Positions 17,113-25,530 of a DNA stretch of 64,000 nt are shown one piece after another (the first letter of the stretch is position 1; each line of letters begins with the position of its first letter). This DNA is from Acholeplasmataceae bacterium UBA5769 (GTDB lineage: Bacteria; Bacillota_I; Bacilli_A; Acholeplasmatales; Acholeplasmataceae): contig DIER01000043.1 in assembly GCA_002418725.1 (NCBI GenBank), forward strand, positions 62,001 through 126,000, in the 5' to 3' direction. A program made the position numbers and the translations under genes. The notes below the pieces were generated by a model. That model searched no databases and was not told the DNA's origin. It worked only from the letters and a program-made list of their open reading frames with translations.

Positions 17113-17979
17113 ATGGCAGTCGTATCAGCAAAAGAAATGTTACTTAAAGCGCGTCAAGAAGGTTATGGCGTAGCACAAATTAACATCAATAATTTAGAAT
17201 GGATTAAAGCAGTTTTAACAACGGTTGAAGAGCTTAAGTCCCCAGTTATCCTAGGTGTATCTGAAGGTGCAGCGAAATACATGGGTGGTTATAGAACCGT
17301 TATGGCAATGGTAAGAGAACTAGATAAGTTTTATAACGTCACTGTTCCTGTTGCAGTTCACTTAGATCATGGAACTTACGAAGGTGCATACAAAGCACTT
17401 GAAGCAGGTTTCACATCCATCATGTTTGATGGTTCACACTATCCCTTTGAAGAAAACTTAGCGAAGACTAAAGAAATCGTTGCAGTTTGCCATGCAAAAG
17501 GTGTTTCTGTTGAAGCTGAAGTTGGTTCAATCGGTGGTGAAGAAGATGGCGTTGTGGGTATGGGCGAAGTTGCAGATCCAGAAGAATGTGCAACCATTGC
17601 AGCCACAGGTGTTGACATGTTTGCCGCAGGTATTGGTAACATTCATGGTAAATACCCAGCAAATTGGCCAGGTTTAAGATTTGACGTCTTAGAGAATGTT
17701 GCGAAAGTCACCAACGGTGTTCCACTTGTCCTTCACGGTGGTACAGGTATTCCAGCTGAACAAGTTAAAAAAGCGATTTCCATGGGTGTATCGAAGATCA
17801 ACGTCAACACAGAACTTCAATTAGCGTTTGCAGATGCAACACGTAAATATATTGAAGCTGGTAAAGACCTTGAAAGTAAAGGTTTTGACCCAAGAAAGCT
17901 TTTAGCTCCAGGCTATGAAGCGATGAAGAAAGTGATTAAAGATAAGTTAGAAATGTTTGGTTCAGTCAATAAAGCGTAA
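17113..17979 (+). CDS. fba: Fructose-bisphosphate aldolase, class II
   Basis: 288 residues. Zinc and catalytic motif HLDHGT (D85, H86), FDGSHYPFEEN, the HGKYP zinc ligand and LHGGTGIP with the third His; INVNTELQ phosphate-binding loop. It splits fructose-1,6-bisphosphate in glycolysis. Of three in-frame ATGs only this one is 8 bases from aggagg. It has a strong promoter and follows pyrG as in Bacillus. Confidence 0.97.
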   Translation: MAVVSAKEMLLKARQEGYGVAQININNLEWIKAVLTTVEELKSPVILGVSEGAAKYMGGYRTVMAMVRELDKFYNVTVPVAVHLDHGTYEGAYKALEAGFTSIMFDGSHYPFEENLAKTKEIVAVCHAKGVSVEAEVGSIGGEEDGVVGMGEVADPEECATIAATGVDMFAAGIGNIHGKYPANWPGLRFDVLENVAKVTNGVPLVLHGGTGIPAEQVKKAISMGVSKINVNTELQLAFADATRKYIEAGKDLESKGFDPRKLLAPGYEAMKKVIKDKLEMFGSVNKA

Positions 17980-17992
17980 GTAGGTGAAAATC

Positions 17993-18544
17993 ATGCGTGA
18001 TGAAAAAGTTTATCACGAGTATGCCAATTGGAAAATAGAGAATCATGAATTGCTCAAGTATTTAGTGGAAACCAGTTCCGATTTAATACTTCGTTTTAAA
18101 CATGTCATTGACGTCACCGATTTCCTCTATGACAAATTGATTGATGATCAATATTATACGGATGACGAAGATCATATCTTTGAAACCGGATTCTATTACC
18201 TCTTTGATCAAATTGAAGAGATTACATCCTTACTCAAGAAAGCGTATCAAAATAACGTTCAAGATTTAGAAAAGCGCGCGAAAGATGTCAATCTGCTATT
18301 GTCAGCAATCGATTTTCAAAACGAACTTCTCGGTGTGGAAAACTTTGAACAAAAGGATATGGACCGTTTAGTTGAATTTGAACAAGCAGTACTTGAAAAG
18401 CTTGAGAAAAAGGAAAGCATTCCCCATGAAATGTATCATCACTTAGATAACATCAGTTATGAGATCTTCAACAAACTCAATGTGGAATATTACCCTATTG
18501 ATGATATCTTTCTAGAGATTGCAGATGAATTAGGTATTTTATAA
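17993..18544 (+). CDS. Acidic helical protein of unknown function
   Basis: 183 residues, very rich in Glu, Asp and Leu and predicted mostly helical, with no signal peptide or TM segment and no motif I recognise. It starts 13 bases after fba with taggtga as SD, so it is cotranscribed with aldolase and ends at a strong terminator. A GTG 9 bases earlier is in frame but overlaps the SD. Confidence 0.65.
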   Translation: MRDEKVYHEYANWKIENHELLKYLVETSSDLILRFKHVIDVTDFLYDKLIDDQYYTDDEDHIFETGFYYLFDQIEEITSLLKKAYQNNVQDLEKRAKDVNLLLSAIDFQNELLGVENFEQKDMDRLVEFEQAVLEKLEKKESIPHEMYHHLDNISYEIFNKLNVEYYPIDDIFLEIADELGIL

Positions 18545-18545
18545 C

Positions 18546-18570
18546 AAAAGCATCCCGTGGATGCTTTTTT
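18546..18570. terminator. Bidirectional terminator between convergent genes
   Basis: 10-bp perfect stem aaaagcatcc/ggatgctttt with a 3-nt loop; A-run on one side and T-run on the other serve both strands. Confidence 0.9.
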
Positions 18571-19516
18571 ATTTAGGATAATGTTGATCTAGCCACTTTA
18601 TTGTCTTTAACAATGTATCATCAAGCGGTGTAGGGGAAATCCCAAGAACTTCGGTCATTTTTTGATGATCATAGTGATAATTCTCATGAATGGTTGTGAT
18701 CATCATCTGTGAATATGTTTTTGAAAACATGATGGCAAATCTGACGAGAAGTGTGGGAAGTGGGAATATCCACTTGGACTGTTTTGTAAGATGACTTACC
18801 TTCTCATATAGTTCACGGATCGTGATGTCATGACCCGATAAGATGATGTGGTCGTTAACAGAAGAAATAGATGCTTGATAAACAGCCTTAGCAATATCCT
18901 GAACATCAATAAAGTTATAACCACCGCGAAGTGAAAATATTACTTTATGGTTTATGATATGCAACAATTCTCGACCAGCGGCGCTCGGTTTATAGTCATG
19001 AATTCCAACAACAGCTGAAGGGTACAAAATCATGCCATCTAACCCTTGATGAAGGGCATTCATGACGTATTTGGTTGCAATTGATTTTGTTGTTTTATAG
19101 TAAGATTTTGATTTATAAATAGAGAGGTCTAAGGGCTCCTTGATCAGCCCTTTTTTTGATCTTGGCAATACATCGACACTTGATAAGTAAACAAATCTGT
19201 TCTTTTTCTTGATGGCGATATTAACTAATTTTTTAGTCAGTTGCACGTTGGTTCGATAAGATTGAAATAAATCTCTATTCATTAAGTCAATATAGGCAGC
19301 ACAATGGATAATGATGTCACCCTCTGCTATGTTTATATCTAAAAAGGTGTCATCAAAATAGGGAGAAATACAAACATTTACATTTAAATTCTCTAAACTG
19401 GGATCTAATTTTCGAACCAAGACTTTTACAGGAATCCCCAAAGAAGTGAGGTAGCGAACAACATTATTCCCTATGTGACCTGTCGCACCAGTGACAATAT
19501 ACATGGGATTACTCAT
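18569..19516 (-). CDS. NAD(P)-dependent epimerase/dehydratase (extended SDR) family protein
   Basis: 315 residues. N-terminal Rossmann motif GATGHIG, IIHCAAYIDLM, LSSVDVL and an active-site Tyr-Lys pair (YYKTTKSIATKY), the extended SDR pattern. Members act on sugar nucleotides, flavonols or sterol-like substrates; the specific one is not clear. Its ATG overlaps the end of the ABC gene by 8 bases (atgagtaa), so the two are co-translated. An internal ATG 12 bases on is a possible alternative start. Confidence 0.8.
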   Translation of the reverse strand: MSNPMYIVTGATGHIGNNVVRYLTSLGIPVKVLVRKLDPSLENLNVNVCISPYFDDTFLDINIAEGDIIIHCAAYIDLMNRDLFQSYRTNVQLTKKLVNIAIKKKNRFVYLSSVDVLPRSKKGLIKEPLDLSIYKSKSYYKTTKSIATKYVMNALHQGLDGMILYPSAVVGIHDYKPSAAGRELLHIINHKVIFSLRGGYNFIDVQDIAKAVYQASISSVNDHIILSGHDITIRELYEKVSHLTKQSKWIFPLPTLLVRFAIMFSKTYSQMMITTIHENYHYDHQKMTEVLGISPTPLDDTLLKTIKWLDQHYPK

Positions 19517-21764
19517 TTCTTAAGCAAAGAATAGGATCTTTGTTGGATGCGATATGTGCTGGAATGATACCAGACAAACTGGTCAATAAAGTACTCATCA
19601 AGATGAGACCAATACCTAATAGAGGATGGAGTCTCGTTAAGGAGGGGATAGAGGTTATTTGCTTTAAGAAAAGATTTAGTAAGGGCATGAGAGAATAACT
19701 CATCACCACACCAAAAACTCCCGAAAAAAAGCCGATAAATAACGTTTCAGCGTAAAAAATATAACCGACGTCGCGCTTACGCGCTCCTATCGAACGTAAA
19801 ATACCGATTTCTTTGGTGCGCTCAATGACAGATGTATAAGTCATGATGCCAATCATCAGATTTGAAATAAGAAGTGATATCCCAGAAAAGACAAGAAGGA
19901 TGATTGTCATCGAATCAATAGCAACGCGCATCGTCGATAAACCAATGCCTGCAATATCGAGAGGTTCTATAGCCTCGTTGATTGATACTTGATCGTTATA
20001 GCTGCGTAAATAACTCATGATGAGATCTTTATGATCAAAGTTAGATGAATAAATCGTATATCCGATGGGATACGCAGCATAACCTAAGTCACGTAGTAAA
20101 TTCTCACGCTGTGTATGCGATAAACTGCTGCCATCGAGCACCGATGTTTGAGAGAGAAGTTGTGCTTCAACAATCAACGATTGTGCAGCGTTCTCACGAA
20201 GCATCTGACCTGTAAATTCATTGTAATAGAGTCCAGAGCGCAAATAATCGAGGTTAAATTTCTCTTTGATGCGAACAACGCCAACAACTGGAATTTTTGA
20301 AGATTCTGGATCATTCATCACATTCACTAAAGGTTTTTTCATAAATACAGTTCCAGACGGTGTGTAGACTAGGTCATTTGGCAACCATTTGAGGTCTAAA
20401 CCTAAAAGAGATGTGAATGAAATGGGAGAATCACCTGTATATCCTAAGGATTGTGCGATATCTTTAGATAAACGGTTATACCGGTCTAAAACGATCACAG
20501 CTTCCATCTGATCATCTTGTGGAAAACTACCCGATAGCAAATCAAAATTCTCATTTAAATAGGTAAAGTTGATCTCAAGTTCTTGAATGACAGATTCAGG
20601 CTGATAAAAAACCCCATCATTCCATAAACCAAAATGCTGCTTAGTGCCGAAATCATAATGGATATGCGTGTATAAATGTTGATCAAGTCCTTGCACATGT
20701 GCATAATATTCAGGCGTTAATGTATTCATGGTTTGGAACTCGTATTGAATATTTCTGGGATAAGCAACCGAGTCTTCGGCGAACGCAGGTAAATTGGGTT
20801 GATATTTTTCATCAAAAAAAGGAACCACTACACCAATTTTCTCCACGCGTATAGGGAAAGCGTTCAGTGTTTCTGATTTTCTTAACGAAAGAAACTGATC
20901 AAAACCAGAGGCTACTGCTAAAACCAGGGTCATCCCCATGATACCAATACTGGCAGCTAACACCATTAAGAGTGTTCGATATAGTCTTTTTTTAAGGTTG
21001 AGATAAGATAGACGACACGCAGTTACAAAAGACATCTTTGACTGTTCTAACACATGTTCACGAGGCGACACAGAAACGTCATTTAATGGCTTTATCAACT
21101 GATCATCAACAATCTTACCATCTTCTATAAAAACCATTCGGTTAGCGTACTGACGTGCCAAGGCTGTGTGATGTGTCACCATTAAGACTAGACGTGTTTG
21201 ACTGATTTCTTGTAACAACTCCATGATCTCAAGACTTGTTCGTTGATCAAGAGATCCAGTGGGTTCATCAGCCAGAATAATTTTAGGTTCTAAAACAAGG
21301 GCACGTGCAATAGCAACTCTTTGCTGCTGCCCACCCGATAGTTGACTGGGTAAGTGGATGAGTTTATCTTTTAAACCAACCTTTTCTAGAAGTTTTGCTG
21401 CTCTTTGTTGCTGCTCGTGTATAGATTTTCCAGCAAGCTTTAAGGGTAACATCACGTTTTCTAAGATATTTAGGTGAGGAATAAGATAAAAACTTTGAAA
21501 AACAAAACCGACTTGTTGATTGCGATAACTATTCCATTGGCTGTCATCGTAGTCATTCGTATCGATATCATCAAGGGTGATGGAACCAGATGATGGATGA
21601 TCTAGACCTCCAAGTAAATTAAGCAGGGTTGTTTTTCCACATCCAGAGGGACCGACAATGGACACAAATCCACGATCTTCTATGGATAAAGACACGTCAT
21701 CAAGCGCATGGACGACATAGTCTTTCATAGGATATTTTTTTGACACTTGCTTTAAGGTAATCAT
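19509..21764 (-). CDS. ABC transporter, ATPase and FtsX-like permease fused (MacB-like)
   Basis: 751 residues. Residues 1-220 form a LolD/MacB-type ATPase: GPSGCGKTT (Walker A), LSGGQQQRVAIARAL (signature) and ILADEPTG (Walker B). One TM helix follows at about 262-285, then a large extracytoplasmic domain to about 610, and three C-terminal TM helices in an FtsX-like domain (TKEIGILRSIGARKRDV). Such proteins act as mechanotransmission exporters for lipoproteins, peptides or toxins rather than classical pumps. No outer partner is encoded here. The neighbouring lipoprotein on the other strand could be a partner; this is inference. Confidence 0.88.
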   Translation of the reverse strand: MITLKQVSKKYPMKDYVVHALDDVSLSIEDRGFVSIVGPSGCGKTTLLNLLGGLDHPSSGSITLDDIDTNDYDDSQWNSYRNQQVGFVFQSFYLIPHLNILENVMLPLKLAGKSIHEQQQRAAKLLEKVGLKDKLIHLPSQLSGGQQQRVAIARALVLEPKIILADEPTGSLDQRTSLEIMELLQEISQTRLVLMVTHHTALARQYANRMVFIEDGKIVDDQLIKPLNDVSVSPREHVLEQSKMSFVTACRLSYLNLKKRLYRTLLMVLAASIGIMGMTLVLAVASGFDQFLSLRKSETLNAFPIRVEKIGVVVPFFDEKYQPNLPAFAEDSVAYPRNIQYEFQTMNTLTPEYYAHVQGLDQHLYTHIHYDFGTKQHFGLWNDGVFYQPESVIQELEINFTYLNENFDLLSGSFPQDDQMEAVIVLDRYNRLSKDIAQSLGYTGDSPISFTSLLGLDLKWLPNDLVYTPSGTVFMKKPLVNVMNDPESSKIPVVGVVRIKEKFNLDYLRSGLYYNEFTGQMLRENAAQSLIVEAQLLSQTSVLDGSSLSHTQRENLLRDLGYAAYPIGYTIYSSNFDHKDLIMSYLRSYNDQVSINEAIEPLDIAGIGLSTMRVAIDSMTIILLVFSGISLLISNLMIGIMTYTSVIERTKEIGILRSIGARKRDVGYIFYAETLFIGFFSGVFGVVMSYSLMPLLNLFLKQITSIPSLTRLHPLLGIGLILMSTLLTSLSGIIPAHIASNKDPILCLRNE

Positions 21765-21785
21765 CTGTTTTACCGCCTTATATCT

Positions 21786-21814
21786 ATTATATGCAAAACA
21801 GGTGCTTTTGTCTA
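21786..21814 (-). promoter_or_regulatory. Promoter of the ABC-SDR operon
   Basis: On the minus strand TAGACA, 17-base spacer, TATAAT, 22 bases before the start codon. It is divergent from the lipoprotein promoter next to it. Confidence 0.75.
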
Positions 21815-21829
21815 TCGAAGGTCAAACCG

Positions 21830-21858
21830 TTTACTTTTAAGGCTATCCGGTTTATACT
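21830..21858 (+). promoter_or_regulatory. Promoter of the lipoprotein gene
   Basis: TTTACT, 17-base spacer, TATACT, ahead of an aaagaggtg SD. Confidence 0.65.
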
Positions 21859-21884
21859 AGATACAAAGAAAGAGGTGATTTATT

Positions 21885-22958
21885 ATGAGAAAGATTTTTC
21901 TATTTCTCATCGCATTCCTTTTAGTACTCGGTTTAGCGGCTTGTGGGGATAAAGCCATGGATTTCCCATCCTTTAACGAAAAGGATGTTGTAGAGTTGTC
22001 TGCGCAAGAAATGATTGCGTTATTTGAAAACATTGATTATACATCAGTCGATTCAGAGACAATCAAGATTTCGACAAAGGGACATATATTTGTCATCAAC
22101 GAAAGTGATGAAGAAGATGAACAGTATGGATACACTTATCGCGATGAAACAAAAATGACGATTGATGCAACCTTGTATGCACTCATGAGTGAAGTGATCG
22201 GAGATGTTCGCTTACACGTTGAAGGAACCATCGATTTTGCGACATCAAGTGAATCTTCATCAGAATGGTCTGAACATGCATCCTCAAACAGCATGAAAGG
22301 ATCAGCTGCAGCGTATTTTGTGGATGGTTATCTTTATTTAATGGTTGATGGAACTTACGCTGAAGATGGCGAAGAACCTAAAACTGCAGATTTCAAGCAA
22401 AAACTTAACCAACAGGTGACGCAAACCATGTGGGATGAAGCCATGTCTGAAATGAATCCTGAAGATCAAATCGATAACCGTATTCCTCAAGAATACCTAG
22501 ATAAGTTAGAAAACGGTGATTTTGATGCGTTGATGGAAGCTATTCCTTCATTAAAGGTTTATAAAGATGGCAATACGCATTCTATTGTGTTCTCAGTCAC
22601 AAAACAAGTTGTCTTAGACTCCGTTGAAGACATGATTACAAAGTTTGCTGAAGCAACAGGTCAAACCATGACCTCAACAGAAATCAGCGGTATGGTCACT
22701 GAAGCTCAAAACCAAATCAATGAGATGGTAGATAAACTTGAATTTACCTATGTGATTTCTATTACAGGTAATAAGATTACGAAAATTGCTGAAAAACTAG
22801 TATTCAAGTCTGTGGATACAAACATCGATATTGACATCACTACAGTTGTTGATTTTGGCATTACATTACCGAAGTTCCCCACCGATCTTGATACATATGA
22901 TCCAGTGGATATACCGGGTGAAGGCGTCTTCTTTGACGGCAATCCTAGTTTACAATAA
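21885..22958 (+). CDS. Lipoprotein of unknown function
   Basis: 357 residues; signal peptide with lipobox LAAC, Cys20. The mature part is acidic and has alternating strands and helices resembling LolA/LppX-type half-barrels seen in other uncharacterised Firmicutes lipoproteins (repeated patterns such as AAYFVDGYLYLMVDG and FSVTKQVVLDSVEDM). I cannot assign a function. Divergent from the ABC exporter gene and ended by a shared terminator. Confidence 0.75.
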   Translation: MRKIFLFLIAFLLVLGLAACGDKAMDFPSFNEKDVVELSAQEMIALFENIDYTSVDSETIKISTKGHIFVINESDEEDEQYGYTYRDETKMTIDATLYALMSEVIGDVRLHVEGTIDFATSSESSSEWSEHASSNSMKGSAAAYFVDGYLYLMVDGTYAEDGEEPKTADFKQKLNQQVTQTMWDEAMSEMNPEDQIDNRIPQEYLDKLENGDFDALMEAIPSLKVYKDGNTHSIVFSVTKQVVLDSVEDMITKFAEATGQTMTSTEISGMVTEAQNQINEMVDKLEFTYVISITGNKITKIAEKLVFKSVDTNIDIDITTVVDFGITLPKFPTDLDTYDPVDIPGEGVFFDGNPSLQ

Positions 22959-22970
22959 ACATTCATCACA

Positions 22971-22999
22971 AAAAAGGCCTAAATCACTTAGGCCTTTTT
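22971..22999. terminator. Bidirectional terminator
   Basis: 12-bp perfect stem aaaaaggcctaa/ttaggccttttt with a 5-nt loop, between convergent lipoprotein genes. Confidence 0.93.
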
Positions 23000-23014
23000 G
23001 ATTGATAAACGTTG

Positions 23015-25363
23015 TTATTCGTGTTGATTGTTGCCGACCTGCTGTTTAGCGTCTTCTTTTCGTTCTTGGTTTCGTGTGACATAACCTTGATGCATTGTTT
23101 CATAATTGTTTAAGTATGCTTGACGTATACCGGTTGTATCAGGTGCAACTTTAGTTCCATTTTGGACAGCTTGTTCATGTGCTTGAACTTTGTTCATCAC
23201 AAGTTTCATCATCTCTTCTTTTATAGCTTCTGATGCATTTTCTTTCTCACCCTTATAAGCATACATGAATGCTTGATGATCATTAATCGTGTGTAACACG
23301 AGTTGTTGGATAGAAAGAAGTAAAGCTTCCTCTAACGTTTTATCTTCATTTACTGCGAGATAAGATAAGATTAACTTCGCATGACCAACACTCACTGCAT
23401 AGGTTTCAACCAAGTTTTTCACTGCATCATCAATTTCACCATGCTTTAATACAATGGCACCAATGGCATTTTCTTGGAAGAAGGTTTGAAGCTTTTGTTC
23501 AACTTGAGCTTGAAAAGCTGTTTCAGTCGCTTGGTTCATGTGTGCTGTTTGCACGATCACAGCATTATCATTTCTTTCGACATCAAGATAACCTGTTTGA
23601 ATCGCTGCATGTAAATATTGTTCAAGAGCCTGCTGATATGGAAGACCGATAAGTTCAAGACCTGCACCGATAATCTCAGCATCTTCATTGTTAAACTTAA
23701 CACTGATGACAAAGCCTTCTGCGTTAATGACCATCTCCATTGAAGGATTAATGTCAATAAATAAAACTTGACCTTGACCTTCTTGGACTTTTTCTTTTGC
23801 AGCTGACTTTCTAGCTTCATTGGCATTGATAAACTCTTGAATCTTTGCTTGATATTGAAGTAGATATGCTTCGAGCACGCCTGTCATATCTGGTTGAGAT
23901 TTCGTTCCATTTTGAACAGCATTTTTATGTGCCTGAACTTCAGATTGTAGCGCAACCTTCATTTCATTTTTAACCATCATCGCTTGGCTTTCTGTTTCAG
24001 ACTTGTATTGATTGTATTGTTGCGATTGTAAAGCAGCAATCGCTTCAATCAAATCGTTTGGAGTCATCAAAAGAATCTCTGAAAGAAGTGCATCTGGATG
24101 AAGTTCTTGGTAGGCAGCAACAAGCTTAGCAAACCCATAAGAAATGTCATAGGTATCAACCATGTTTTGTAAATCTTCATCTACGTCAGCTTTACTTAAT
24201 ACAACGGCACCGAGGGCATTTTCTTGGAAATAGGTTTGAAGCATCGTCTGAACTTGATATTGGAAAGTTTCATCTAGATCAGAATCAAGAGAACTTGCCA
24301 TAAGCGCTACTGCATTATCGTTTCTGGTAACAGAAATATAGCCTGTGTCGACTGCAGCACCAAGATATTGGGCGAATGCTTGTTGATAAGTTAAACCAAC
24401 TAAAGTTAAACCTGCACCAACGATTTCTGCGTCCTCATTTTTGTACATGACGCTGTAGACATAGCCGTTCACATCAATCACCATGTCGATTTTAGGATTA
24501 ATATCAAGAGATATCATGCGTGGAACTTGCAAAGATAACTTAGCTTTTGCTTGATTTTTACGCTGTAAATTACGATTGATGTAAGCTTCTCTCATCGTTT
24601 GATATTGACTTTGATATGTTTCAGCTACCCCAGTCATATCAGGTTGTGTCTTCGTTCCATTTTGAACAGCATCCTTGTGTGCTTGTACCTTCTCTTGTGC
24701 CATCGCCTTTAGTTCGTTTTTAAGTGCTAATGCTGCCCCTTCGCGTTGTGCCTTGAATGTGTTCATTTCACCTTGATGAAAACTTTTTAGTTCGGTAACA
24801 AGTTCATTAGGTTCTAACGCAAGAGCGTCTTCAACACTAGACTCTGGATGTCCATCGAGATAAGCGAGTGTTAATTTTGCGATACCGATGGATACATTGT
24901 GTTCTTCTGCAAAATCAATGACAGTTTCATCAAGTGTGCCATGGTTTAATACAACGGCACCCATCGCGTTTTCTTGGAAAAATGTTTGCAGTTTCGTTTG
25001 AATGGTTTCTCTAAATTGCTTTTCTTCAGTCTCTGAGCCATTTGCTGCCATTAAGAAAACTGCTTGATCACTTCGTTCAACATCGAGATAGCCTGTATCA
25101 ATCGCTTGATTAAGCATCAATTGTAAGGCATCTTCAACATGCATGCCGACGAGATTTAATCCTGCACCAAGTATTTCTGCATCTTCATTTTTGAGTCTAT
25201 AACTTTTCACCTTATCATCTTCACCAACGATAAGTTCAAATGCGGGGTTAATGTCAACCGATAACAACACTTCCGAGGATGCATCAGGTGTATTTGAACC
25301 TGTGCAGGCCACTAACATCAGTAGTAGAATCAAAGAGGCTAATAATATAAATGCTTTTCTCAT
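23015..25363 (-). CDS. Lipoprotein with three RsgI-extracellular-like repeats
   Basis: 782 residues; lipobox LVAC with Cys20, then three units of exactly 250 residues starting at 33, 283 and 533. Each begins with (V/L/I)DINP, then NEDAEI(L/V/I)GAGL.L.G, (A/I)(D/Q)TGY(L/I).V.R.D.AV, FQENA(M/L/I)GA(I/V)VL, and ends with a helical tail holding QAH..AVQNGTK..PD.TG. The DINP...N.D...L.L.G...A....GY layout matches the extracellular domain of RsgI-type anti-sigma factors, but the cytoplasmic anti-sigma domain and TM helix are absent. It may bind a surface polysaccharide or other ligand. The start was moved to the ATG with aaggaa upstream because the longer form would bury the signal peptide. Confidence 0.78.
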   Translation of the reverse strand: MRKAFILLASLILLLMLVACTGSNTPDASSEVLLSVDINPAFELIVGEDDKVKSYRLKNEDAEILGAGLNLVGMHVEDALQLMLNQAIDTGYLDVERSDQAVFLMAANGSETEEKQFRETIQTKLQTFFQENAMGAVVLNHGTLDETVIDFAEEHNVSIGIAKLTLAYLDGHPESSVEDALALEPNELVTELKSFHQGEMNTFKAQREGAALALKNELKAMAQEKVQAHKDAVQNGTKTQPDMTGVAETYQSQYQTMREAYINRNLQRKNQAKAKLSLQVPRMISLDINPKIDMVIDVNGYVYSVMYKNEDAEIVGAGLTLVGLTYQQAFAQYLGAAVDTGYISVTRNDNAVALMASSLDSDLDETFQYQVQTMLQTYFQENALGAVVLSKADVDEDLQNMVDTYDISYGFAKLVAAYQELHPDALLSEILLMTPNDLIEAIAALQSQQYNQYKSETESQAMMVKNEMKVALQSEVQAHKNAVQNGTKSQPDMTGVLEAYLLQYQAKIQEFINANEARKSAAKEKVQEGQGQVLFIDINPSMEMVINAEGFVISVKFNNEDAEIIGAGLELIGLPYQQALEQYLHAAIQTGYLDVERNDNAVIVQTAHMNQATETAFQAQVEQKLQTFFQENAIGAIVLKHGEIDDAVKNLVETYAVSVGHAKLILSYLAVNEDKTLEEALLLSIQQLVLHTINDHQAFMYAYKGEKENASEAIKEEMMKLVMNKVQAHEQAVQNGTKVAPDTTGIRQAYLNNYETMHQGYVTRNQERKEDAKQQVGNNQHE
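23018..25267 (-). repeat. Three tandem 750-bp coding repeats
   Basis: Units 25267-24518, 24517-23768 and 23767-23018 encode residues 33-282, 283-532 and 533-782. The conserved DINP aspartates are at 37, 287 and 537, giving an exact 250-codon period with no indels net. DNA identity is clear in short blocks (the QNGTK segment, for example) but overall diverged. Confidence 0.85.
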
Positions 25364-25488
25364 ATACGTTCCTTCTTTCTCTCCCCTCACTTAACATACC
25401 GTCTAAGTAAAAGCTTTATTGGAAAAATGATAAAAAAAGATGAAAAAAATAAGCCAGAACCAAGAAATAACATCAATGTAAAAAGAAA

Positions 25489-25518
25489 AAACCTAATTCC
25501 TGCTTGGAGTTAGGCTTT
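25489..25518 (-). terminator. Terminator of lysS
   Basis: On the minus strand, aaagcctaactcc pairs with ggaattaggttt (one mismatch, one G-U) around a 5-nt loop and is followed by a T-rich tail. Confidence 0.8.
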
Positions 25519-25530
25519 ATGTTTATGAGA

